Origin: Gemmatimonadales bacterium UBA4456
GTDB lineage: Bacteria > Gemmatimonadota > Gemmatimonadetes > Longimicrobiales > Gaopeijiaceae
Assembly: GCA_002390225.1 (NCBI GenBank)
Contig: DGOW01000110.1
Span: 1 to 5,284, forward strand
Length of the DNA: 5,284 nt
Direction: 5' to 3'
The notes under the pieces were generated by a model. It did not search any database, was not told the DNA's origin, and was given only the letters and a program-made list of their open reading frames with translations. The first letter of the stretch is position 1. Every line of letters begins with the position of its first letter. The translations under genes were made by a program, and so were the position numbers. Positions 1 through 5,284 of the stretch are shown piece after piece.

Positions 1-1
1 A

Positions 2-1660
2 GTCACGAGAGAGGGCTTCGTCGTGGTACCCGACGTAGGCCGCATCTCCATCGCCAACCTCGACATCGTCGGCGCTCGCGCGCTCTTCCGCGACCGGCTT
101 TCGGGCTTCTACTCGGGGATCCGTCGCGGCACGACGTCGGTGAGCCTGTCGGTTACCGAGCTACGGACCATTCAGGTCTACGTTGCCGGAGAAGCAAGGC
201 AGCCCGGAGCATACCAGCTCTCTTCCGTGGCGACACTGACCAACGCGCTCTATGCGGCCGACGGCCCCACCCAGCTGGCGAGTCTGCGCGATATCCGGGT
301 TCGACGCCGCGATGGTCAGGAGTGGTCGCTCGACCTCCATCCGTATCTGCTCGAGGGGGATGCGTCGGGTGACATCACGCTCGAGCAGGGTGACATCGTA
401 TTCCTTCCACTGAGAAGTCGCCGGGTCCAGGTGGTCGGAGAGGTCATTCGCCCGAAGCTGTACGACCTCGCCGACGGTGATGATGTCTCGCACGTGTTGG
501 CCGCTGCGGGTGGATTCGCTGCGGAAGCAGATCGCCGTCGCGTCAGCATCTATCGGGTGGTACGGCCCTTCGACCAGGGGGGCGTGAACAATGACCGCAT
601 CGCGATCGATGTATCGCTTGCCCCTTCGGAAGCCGAGGACGCACCTGATTTCGTGGGAGGGGTGCTCATCCCGTCGGTCGGACTTCAGGACGGTGACTCG
701 ATCGTTGTCGGCCGTGTCCCGTCTGTGGCGGACGGACTGCACGTGTCTATTGCAGGCATGGTTGCCGAGCCCGACACGTTCCCCTGGCGAGACGGCATGA
801 CACTGCGCGAGCTGATCGGGCTGGCGCGGGGACCCCTGGTGGGTGCTGACCTGCGTCAGGCGGAAGTCAGTCGGCTACCCTCGGATCGAACCTCTGGCGA
901 ACTCGTCGAGAGTCTATTCGTGCCGATGGATTCCAGCTATCTCGAGCGAAGGGCATCGACCAGCAGATACGCTGGTGCTCCAGGCGTCGCTTTTGACCCC
1001 CCGGGCACGAGCCCGGAGTTTGTTCTCCAGCCCTTCGACAGAATCCAGATACGCCGCCAGCCCGACTTCGAGCTACCGCAATCCGTCATCATCACAGGTC
1101 AAGTTTCAGTACCCGGGAGCTACACCTTGCTGACCGACAGCGAGCGGCTCACGAATCTGCTTGCTCGGGCGGGGCCCGTCCTGCCGACTGCGTACCCACG
1201 TGGGGCCCAACTCTTTCGTGCTGAACTGGGGCGCGTCGACCTCAATCTTCCGGAGGCGTCCGAGAGCCCGGAAGGAATAGAAGACTTGATCCTTCAGCCG
1301 GGCGACTCTCTTCACATCCCGGAGTATTCCCCCACGGTGGTCGTCGAGGGTGCCGTGAATTCCCCCGTGACAGTGCTCTGGCGCGACGATCAGAATTTCG
1401 ATTACTACATCGCGGCAGCCGGAGGCTTTCGGACCGATGCGGATGAGGGGCGCAGTTCGGTTCGCTTAGCGAATGGTCTCGCCAAGACCCGCTCGACCTT
1501 CCTGTTCTGGTCGAGCTACCCGACGCCTGATCCGGGCAGCACAATCTCGGTACCGGCCAAGGACCCCAGTGACCGGATCGACAAGGTTCAGCTCACAAGC
1601 AATGTGGTGGCGATCCTGGGTTCGCTTGCGACGTTGTTCATCGTGATCGACCGGAACTGA
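2..1660 (+). CDS. Wza-like polysaccharide export protein with multiple SLBB domains (5' partial)
   Basis: Probable outer-membrane polysaccharide export component. The frame is open to the left edge and the residues before the first GTG (position 23) already match the family (REGFVVVPDVG), so the true start, signal peptide and most of the export domain lie upstream. Numbering from that GTG codon, residues 1-47 are the end of the poly-export domain. Five SLBB-like repeats follow at about 49-128, 134-229, 239-345, 354-433 and 437-510. Each opens with a strand of the type VxGEVxxPGxY and most close with an LxxGDxIxxP motif (120-129, 424-433); the third has LQPFD in place of the GD motif. Repeats 2 and 3 carry extra loops (about 180-215 and 286-335). 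A hydrophobic segment at about 527-542 lies just before the end, which may be the membrane-crossing helix as in Wza. The gene is convergent with sugar-nucleotide genes that probably feed the same polymer. Family assignment is firm; the exact transported polymer is unknown. Confidence 0.9.
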   Translation, partial: VTREGFVVVPDVGRISIANLDIVGARALFRDRLSGFYSGIRRGTTSVSLSVTELRTIQVYVAGEARQPGAYQLSSVATLTNALYAADGPTQLASLRDIRVRRRDGQEWSLDLHPYLLEGDASGDITLEQGDIVFLPLRSRRVQVVGEVIRPKLYDLADGDDVSHVLAAAGGFAAEADRRRVSIYRVVRPFDQGGVNNDRIAIDVSLAPSEAEDAPDFVGGVLIPSVGLQDGDSIVVGRVPSVADGLHVSIAGMVAEPDTFPWRDGMTLRELIGLARGPLVGADLRQAEVSRLPSDRTSGELVESLFVPMDSSYLERRASTSRYAGAPGVAFDPPGTSPEFVLQPFDRIQIRRQPDFELPQSVIITGQVSVPGSYTLLTDSERLTNLLARAGPVLPTAYPRGAQLFRAELGRVDLNLPEASESPEGIEDLILQPGDSLHIPEYSPTVVVEGAVNSPVTVLWRDDQNFDYYIAAAGGFRTDADEGRSSVRLANGLAKTRSTFLFWSSYPTPDPGSTISVPAKDPSDRIDKVQLTSNVVAILGSLATLFIVIDRN

Positions 1661-1670
1661 GGTCGAATCA
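1644..1670. terminator. Hairpin at the convergent gene junction, possible bidirectional terminator
   Basis: The arms TCGACC (1647-1652) and GGTCGA (1661-1666) pair perfectly around an 8-nt loop that contains the stop codon of the export gene. Allowing A1667 to bulge, three further pairs extend the stem to 1644 and 1670, covering the wecC stop codon. It is the only structure in the 7-bp gap between the converging genes. No run of T follows on either strand, so this is not a classical Rho-independent terminator. Its role is inferred from position alone. Confidence 0.3.
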
Positions 1671-2612
1671 ACTCCACACCCCTGCCGGGTCCACGACCGT
1701 TTTGCCTTCAGTGTCATCCCTGAGGTGCTCAAAAACGCGATGGGCGACCAGGGGAATCAACATTTCTGCCCGCTCCACAGCCGCACCAGCTGCCACCAGA
1801 TCCGCGTGATCGGTGAGTTCCGTGGGCAGCTGGTCGACATGCGGCTCAACGACGAGCACTCTGCGCCGTAGGCGCTTCGCGACCTCCAGGACCACGACAA
1901 CCGCCGGGCTCTCCCGCAGATCGTCTACGTCCGGCTTGTACGCCAGTCCGAAGAACGCAATGACCGGCGAGTCCATCTGCTCCGCAGCGCGAACGATCTT
2001 GTCGATCACCCATTCGGTTTTGCGGAGATTGGTCATGCGTGCCTGGCGCACCAGGGTCGACTCCTCAGGTGCCGCGTCTATGATGAACCAGGGGTCGACC
2101 GCGATGCAGTGCCCGCCGACTCCCGCGCCCGGTGTCAGGATGTTCACTCGGGGGTGGCGGTTCGCGAGTGCGATCAACTCCCAAATATCGACACCAAGGC
2201 GTTCCGCAATCATCGAGAGTTCGTTCGCAAAGGCGATGTTCGCGTCGCGGAACGCGTTCTCACTGAGCTTCGCGAGCTCAGCTGTTCGTGCCGTGGTCCC
2301 GACACAGACCCCGCGCACGAACGACTGATAGAACGCCTGAGCCACTTTGGTGGACTCCTCATCGATCCCACCGACGACACGGTCGTTCTCTACCAGCTCA
2401 ACGAGTATTCGGCCTGGCAACACCCTCTCCGGGCAGTGCGCTGCTCGGAAGGTCAGAGCACCGCGTTCGTCCACGAGATCCGGACGCTCCTCCACAATCC
2501 AACCAACGACCGCTTCTGTGGCACCGGGAGGTACTGTGGACTCTAGCACGACCAGATTTCCCGCACGAACATGCGGCGCGATTGCGCGCGACGCAGACTC
2601 CACGAAGCTCAA
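1668..2612 (-). CDS. wecC: WecC C-terminal fragment (catalytic and UDP-binding parts)
   Basis: Second reading frame of the broken wecC, 314 residues if translation began at the TTG at 2612. The family match starts further upstream in this frame, at the Lys codon 2633-2631 (KGEHEPDL), which shows that TTG is an internal Leu codon and not a native start. Fragment residues: CPERVLPG from 60, KLSEN at 115-119, NRHPRVNIL then GVGGHC with the nucleophile Cys at 169, DDLRESPA from 230. One deviation is GAGVGGHC where E. coli WecC has GPGVGGHC. The fragment ends 7 bp from the convergent export gene. Independent expression is unlikely, although the TTG overlaps the upstream TGA (TTGA). Confidence 0.7.
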   Translation of the reverse strand: MSFVESASRAIAPHVRAGNLVVLESTVPPGATEAVVGWIVEERPDLVDERGALTFRAAHCPERVLPGRILVELVENDRVVGGIDEESTKVAQAFYQSFVRGVCVGTTARTAELAKLSENAFRDANIAFANELSMIAERLGVDIWELIALANRHPRVNILTPGAGVGGHCIAVDPWFIIDAAPEESTLVRQARMTNLRKTEWVIDKIVRAAEQMDSPVIAFFGLAYKPDVDDLRESPAVVVVLEVAKRLRRRVLVVEPHVDQLPTELTDHADLVAAGAAVERAEMLIPLVAHRVFEHLRDDTEGKTVVDPAGVWS

Positions 2613-2899
2613 GTCAGGCTCATGCTCACCCTTGTGAAGGGTGTCGGCACCGCAATCACGAACACGTCGGCAGGCTGTGGCTCGGTCTGGGCCCGTAGAG
2701 CCCCTCGTGCGACGACACTGTGCAGGAGGCCATCGAGGTCGGGCTCGACGATATGCGCTTTCCCTGAATTGATCGAAGCGACCGCCTGCGGGTTCACATC
2801 CACACCGATGACCTGCTTACCCGCCTGCGCCAGTACAACCGACGTGGGTAACCCGATGTAACCGAGGCCGATTACGCAGACGTTTTCACGCATACTCAC
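2609..2899 (-). CDS. wecC: WecC N-terminal fragment (Rossmann NAD-binding part)
   Basis: First reading frame of the broken wecC. It encodes the NAD-binding half-domain: GLGYIGLP at 11-18, acidic Asp34 at the end of the second strand, HIVEPDLDGLL around 50-60, and IAVPTPF ending at 88. From codon 90 the frame departs from the family (RVSMSLT) and stops at TGA 2611-2609. The GTG at 2899 is preferred as start because AAAGGA lies 6 nt before it; the ATG at 2893 would have a 12-nt spacer. The start lies inside the end of wecB. On its own the fragment lacks the catalytic Cys and cannot be an active dehydrogenase. Confidence 0.75.
   Translation of the reverse strand: MSMRENVCVIGLGYIGLPTSVVLAQAGKQVIGVDVNPQAVASINSGKAHIVEPDLDGLLHSVVARGALRAQTEPQPADVFVIAVPTPFTRVSMSLT
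2629..2636 (-). other. Frameshift site in wecC
   Basis: On the minus strand the sequence reads CCC TTC ACA AGG GTG in the first frame (PFTRV), while the family match continues as AAG GGT GAG CAT GAG CCT GAC (KGEHEPD) in the other. Two simple lesions explain it. Loss of one base from the AA or GGG run (2629-2633) gives PFTKGEHEPD or PFTRGEHEPD when repaired. A duplicated CA dinucleotide (TTCAAG to TTCACAAG, within 2633-2636) gives PFKGEHEPD when repaired, which matches the spacing of E. coli WecC (VPTPFKGDHEPD) exactly. Confidence 0.85.
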
Positions 2900-4013
2900 G
2901 AATTATCCTTTCCAGAATTCTCGACGAGGCCATGCCGTCACCATATGGATTGTGGGCCCTGCTCATGTCTTGGTAGGTGCCTTCATTGTCGAGCAGTTGA
3001 TTCGCCTCACTCACGATCAGGTCGGCGTCCGTTCCGACCAGCCGAACCGTGCCGGCCCGGACCGCCTCCGGTCGCTCTGTCGTATCCCGCATGACGAGGA
3101 CGGGTTTTCCGAGGGAAGGCGCCTCTTCCTGAACCCCACCTGAGTCCGTCAGGATCACCTCACTGCGATCCATCAGGTACACGAACGTTGGATAGTCCAC
3201 CGGCTCGATCAAGTGAACTCGGTCATGGTCTCCGAGAAGTCGCCCGACAGGGCCCTTTACGTTGGGGTTCAAATGGACCGGATAGAGAACCTCGACATCT
3301 CCTCGGTCCGCTATGCGGGCCAAAGCGTCACAAACGGCTTCGAATCCGGAACCAAAGTTCTCTCGGCGATGCCCGGTGACGAGCACCGTCCGTCGACCTC
3401 CCGCCAGAAACTTGAATCGCGTATCGAGGGCCGCCAGCCTCTCACGATCAGTCTGAACACGGTCCCGTGTGAACAAGAGCGCGTCAATCACGGTGTTCCC
3501 GGTAACCACGATGCGCTCTTCGTCGACGCCTTCACGCAGGAGATTCGACCGTGACTCCTCCGTCGGAGAGAAGTGAAGATGAGCGATCGCTCCAGTCACC
3601 TTCCGGTTCATCTCTTCGGGCCAGGGAGAGTACAGATTCCCGGTACGAAGCCCGGCCTCCACGTGCCCGACGGGCACCTTGGCGTAATAGCTGGCGAGAG
3701 ACGCTGACATCGTGGTATTCGTATCGCCGTGCACCAGCACGAGGTGCGGCGCGACCTCTTCCACGATGGGCAGAACTCCCGTGACAGCACGGGCGGTCAC
3801 GTCGGCGAGGCTCTGGCCGGCCTTCATCAAGTCCAAGTCGAAGTCTGGCTCGATATCAAAGAAGTCGAGAACCTGGTCGAGCATGCCGCGGTGCTGGGCA
3901 GTCACGCACACGCGGCTCTCGAACGAAGGATCTTCCCTGAGTGCCCGCACGACAGGGGCCATCTTGATGGCCTCCGGCCGCGTCCCGAAGACGGAGAGGA
4001 TTCGGATCGACAT
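2886..4013 (-). CDS. wecB: UDP-N-acetylglucosamine 2-epimerase (non-hydrolysing)
   Basis: Cytoplasmic interconversion of UDP-GlcNAc and UDP-ManNAc, supplying WecC. The 375-residue protein is complete and close in length to E. coli WecB (376), which it matches along its whole length. It opens with the signature ILSVFGTRPEAIKMAP (Arg12, Lys17). Expected active-site acids and histidine are all present: Asp97 in VHGDT, Glu119 in GHVEAGLRTG, Glu133 in PWPEE, His215 in TGHRRENFG. The TAQH stretch (38-41) and YPVHLNPNV (244-252) correspond to parts of the UDP and allosteric UDP-GlcNAc sites known in bacterial homologues. LTDSGGVQEEAPSLGKPVLVMRDTTERPEA (288-317) is the C-terminal UDP-binding signature. 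The ATG shares one base with the upstream stop (TAATG) and the 3' end overlaps wecC. A WbpI-type epimerase (2,3-diacetamido substrate) belongs to the same family, but the close match to WecB and the adjacent wecC favour UDP-GlcNAc. Confidence 0.95.
   Translation of the reverse strand: MSIRILSVFGTRPEAIKMAPVVRALREDPSFESRVCVTAQHRGMLDQVLDFFDIEPDFDLDLMKAGQSLADVTARAVTGVLPIVEEVAPHLVLVHGDTNTTMSASLASYYAKVPVGHVEAGLRTGNLYSPWPEEMNRKVTGAIAHLHFSPTEESRSNLLREGVDEERIVVTGNTVIDALLFTRDRVQTDRERLAALDTRFKFLAGGRRTVLVTGHRRENFGSGFEAVCDALARIADRGDVEVLYPVHLNPNVKGPVGRLLGDHDRVHLIEPVDYPTFVYLMDRSEVILTDSGGVQEEAPSLGKPVLVMRDTTERPEAVRAGTVRLVGTDADLIVSEANQLLDNEGTYQDMSRAHNPYGDGMASSRILERIIREYA
2906..2911 (-). promoter_or_regulatory. 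Ribosome binding site of wecC
   Basis: AAAGGA on the minus strand, inside the last codons of wecB, 6 nt before the GTG at 2899 and 12 nt before the ATG at 2893. The spacing favours the GTG as start and implies coupling of wecC translation to wecB. Confidence 0.55.
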
Positions 4014-4021
4014 TATCCCTT
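4011..4021 (-). promoter_or_regulatory. Stop/start overlap (TAATG) and AAGGGA ribosome site of wecB
   Basis: The dehydrogenase stop TAA (4015-4013) and the wecB ATG (4013-4011) share one A. AAGGGA (4021-4016) precedes it, but only 2 nt separate it from the ATG, which is short for a Shine-Dalgarno site. Initiation of wecB therefore probably depends on ribosomes terminating on the upstream gene. Confidence 0.5.
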
Positions 4022-5284
4022 AACAATCCACCCCGGCCCCGTGCCTTTCGGCCGGGGCGATACATGGCGTGCATCCACGAGCACATTCGCTTCCCGAAGG
4101 ATCCACTCGTAATCGAACTCCGAGTGATCAGTCAGAATCACGACCGAGTCCGCACTAGACAGCGACGAATCGGTCAGGTCGATCGATTTCAGAGCGACCC
4201 CCTCGTCGTGTAATGCCGGCACGAACGGATCGTGGTACGAGACGTCTGCACCGTCTTCACGGAGTAATTTCAACACGTCCAAGGCCGGAGACTCCCGGAC
4301 GTCGTCGATGTCTCGCTTGTACGCAACGCCCAGAAGCAGGATCTGAGCCCCGTTCACCGACTTCCTGCGACGATTCAGGGCTTCCCGAACCTTGTCGACC
4401 ACAAAATACGGCATCTCCGAGTTGATCTCGGACGCCAACTCGATGAACCGAGTCTTGTAGTTGAGCGTCCGCATCTTCCACGACAGGTAATGCGGATCGA
4501 CCGGGATGCAGTGTCCACCGAGCCCGGGGCCCGGCGTGAACTTCATATAGCCGAACGGCTTTGTCGCAGCCGCATCGATGACTTCCCAGACATCGACGCC
4601 CAGACGGTCTGCAATCAGAGCCGTCTCGTTGACGAGCCCGATGTTCACCGCGCGGAAGGTATTCTCGAGGATCTTCGTCATCTCAGCAGCTTCCGTAGAA
4701 GACACCGGGACGAGCGTGTCGAGAAACTGCTCATAGAACGCAACGCCCGCTGCGGTACATTCGGCCGTAATCCCACCGATCACCTTGGGCGTGTTCTTGG
4801 TATGCCACGTCGCGTTGCCCGGGTCCACACGCTCCGGTGAGAAGCATAAATGAAAGTCCTCACCGACCTTCATTCCCCCGGCCTCCAGCGCTGGGAGCAT
4901 GACCTCCCGCGTCGTCCCTGGATACGTGGTCGACTCCAGCACGACGAGCTGTCCCTTCCGCAGACCAGCAGCCACCGACTCGGAAGCAGCAAGGATATAC
5001 GACACATCCGGATCACGCGTCTTTGACAACGGCGTCGGCACGCAGATGGAAATGACGTCGCATTCCGACAGGCGACTCATGTCCACGGTAGCCTCAAGGA
5101 GACCAGCCGCACGCAGAGCGGCCACATGCTCGGCAGGCACATCCTGAATGTGTGAGTCACCGCCATTGACGAGATCCGCGACTGACGGGTCCACATCGAA
5201 GCCAATGACGTTGATCCCCGCCTGGCCAGCTTCGACGGCGAGTGGGAGCCCGACGTACCCGATTCCGATCACACCAAGCGTCGT
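4013..5284 (-). CDS. UDP-N-acetyl-D-glucosamine 6-dehydrogenase, WbpA type (5' partial)
   Basis: NAD-dependent two-step oxidation of UDP-GlcNAc to UDP-GlcNAcA in the cytoplasm. The frame runs off the right edge: TTLG precedes the GTG at 5272, and that GTG encodes the Val of the Rossmann strand (LGVIGIGYVGLP), so the true start is outside, probably by only a few codons. Numbering from it: GIGYVGLP 3-10, acidic FDVD 25-28, VPTPL 78-82, TRDPDVSYI 85-93, VLESTTYPGTT 111-121, SPERVDPGN 145-153, KILENTFRAVNI with Lys200 and Asn204, PGPGLGGHCIPVDPHYLSWK with catalytic Cys255, GVAYKRDIDDVRESPALDVL 315-334. All three domains are complete and no lesion is visible. The PGPGLGGHCIPVDP and FIELASEIN stretches resemble WbpA, not the TviB/WbpO or WecC groups, so UDP-GlcNAc is the likely substrate; this is a family inference. 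It is the first visible gene of the operon with wecB and wecC. Confidence 0.9.
   Translation of the reverse strand, partial: TTLGVIGIGYVGLPLAVEAGQAGINVIGFDVDPSVADLVNGGDSHIQDVPAEHVAALRAAGLLEATVDMSRLSECDVISICVPTPLSKTRDPDVSYILAASESVAAGLRKGQLVVLESTTYPGTTREVMLPALEAGGMKVGEDFHLCFSPERVDPGNATWHTKNTPKVIGGITAECTAAGVAFYEQFLDTLVPVSSTEAAEMTKILENTFRAVNIGLVNETALIADRLGVDVWEVIDAAATKPFGYMKFTPGPGLGGHCIPVDPHYLSWKMRTLNYKTRFIELASEINSEMPYFVVDKVREALNRRRKSVNGAQILLLGVAYKRDIDDVRESPALDVLKLLREDGADVSYHDPFVPALHDEGVALKSIDLTDSSLSSADSVVILTDHSEFDYEWILREANVLVDARHVSPRPKGTGPGWIVKG
4028..4060 (-). other. GC-rich hairpin just before the wecB start
   Basis: In the minus-strand transcript CCCCGGCC (4057-4050) and GGCCGGGG (4038-4031) form a perfect 8-bp all-GC stem around an 11-nt loop. 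Three further G-U or C-G pairs can extend it to 4060 and 4028. It lies in the last codons of the dehydrogenase (PRPKGTGPG) about 17 nt before the wecB ATG. The transcript after it is not a U run, so termination is doubtful. It could modulate coupling or protect an RNA end, or be a by-product of Pro and Gly codons. Confidence 0.4.

Larger units (their letters stand above)
1668..2899 (-). pseudogene. wecC: UDP-N-acetyl-D-mannosamine dehydrogenase, frameshifted
   Basis: NAD-dependent oxidation of UDP-ManNAc to UDP-ManNAcA in the cytoplasm, the step after WecB. The whole span reads as one 410-residue enzyme (E. coli WecC is about 420) if a net -1 shift near 2633 is corrected. Numbering the joined protein from the GTG at 2899: Rossmann motif GLGYIGLP 11-18 with Asp34, VPTPF 84-88, KGEHEPDLS just after the break, CPERVLPG from 156, KLSEN with Lys211 and Asn215, GVGGHCIAVDPWF with the expected catalytic Cys265, and DDLRESPA with Arg329. 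The C-terminus VVDPAGVWS is typical of the family. All three domains (NAD-binding, central, UDP-binding) are otherwise intact and no second lesion is visible, so the break is recent or an error in the sequence. It is the last gene of the operon. As written, only an 96-residue truncated product would be made from the proper start. Confidence 0.85.

Noticed and set aside
23..25. GTG as the true start of the export gene
   Set aside because: The frame is open upstream to the window edge and those codons already match the family (REGFV before VPDVG), so this is an internal Val.
161..742. 193-residue open frame antisense to the export gene
   Set aside because: It is a shadow of the SLBB coding frame: its sequence matches no family I recognise and it has no ribosome site or context.
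2264..2282. Perfect 7-bp inverted repeat CTGAGCT/AGCTCAG with a 5-nt loop
   Set aside because: It lies deep inside wecC in the conserved AELAKLSEN region, where the codons explain it; there is no junction or U run nearby.
1813..2328. 171-residue open frame antisense to wecC
   Set aside because: Low-complexity Ser/Thr/Arg-rich translation typical of the reverse strand of a GC-rich gene; the minus strand is clearly the coding one.
2629..2640. Programmed -1 ribosomal frameshift in wecC
   Set aside because: The text around the break (TTCACAAGGG) contains no X-XXY-YYZ slippery heptamer and no clear downstream pseudoknot, and WecC is not known to be made by frameshifting.
3729..4112. 127-residue open frame antisense to wecB and the dehydrogenase
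   Set aside because: It crosses a gene junction on the opposite strand and is fully explained by the conserved minus-strand genes.
5270..5272. GTG as the true start of the WbpA-type dehydrogenase
   Set aside because: It encodes the Val of the first Rossmann strand; family members have several residues before it, and the frame stays open to the edge.
1..5284. A novel defence, mobile or RNA-based system
   Set aside because: Essentially every base belongs to four recognisable polysaccharide genes; I saw no tandem repeats, terminal inverted repeats, tRNA-like folds, att sites or unexplained intergenic DNA.

Overview
The window is a gene-dense piece of a cell-surface polysaccharide locus from a Gram-negative (diderm) bacterium with moderately high GC. 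It holds four genes and almost no intergenic DNA. A multi-repeat SLBB polysaccharide-export protein with a hydrophobic C-terminal segment, next to WecB/WecC-type sugar-nucleotide genes, implies an outer membrane. The taxon is uncertain: the SLBB architecture would suit a group such as Gemmatimonadota, but that is only an impression.

Layout: on the + strand, positions 2-1660 hold the 3' part of a Wza-like polysaccharide export gene whose start lies upstream of the window. Only 7 bp separate its stop from the end of a convergent minus-strand operon that fills the rest (1668-5284). In transcription order (right to left) the operon is: a WbpA-type UDP-N-acetylglucosamine 6-dehydrogenase (5' end beyond the right edge), wecB (UDP-GlcNAc 2-epimerase), and wecC (UDP-ManNAc dehydrogenase). 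The first two genes share one base (TAATG). The second pair overlaps by 14 bp (GTG start) or 8 bp (ATG start), so the three are almost certainly co-transcribed and translationally coupled. No promoter of either transcription unit is inside the window.

Pathway: all three enzymes act around UDP-GlcNAc. The first oxidises it to UDP-GlcNAcA, WecB epimerises it to UDP-ManNAc, and WecC oxidises that to UDP-ManNAcA. The locus is thus set up to supply acidic amino-sugar donors for an exopolysaccharide, capsule or O-antigen, and the convergent export protein would be part of the outer-membrane exit.

The main anomaly is a net -1 frameshift in wecC near 2629-2636, which splits an otherwise well-conserved 410-residue enzyme into two frames at the VPTPF motif. 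It is either an assembly or sequencing error or a real inactivating mutation. Two hairpins at gene junctions (1644-1670 and 4028-4060) are the only other non-coding structure I can support. I saw no RNA genes, mobile elements, CRISPR arrays or novel system.
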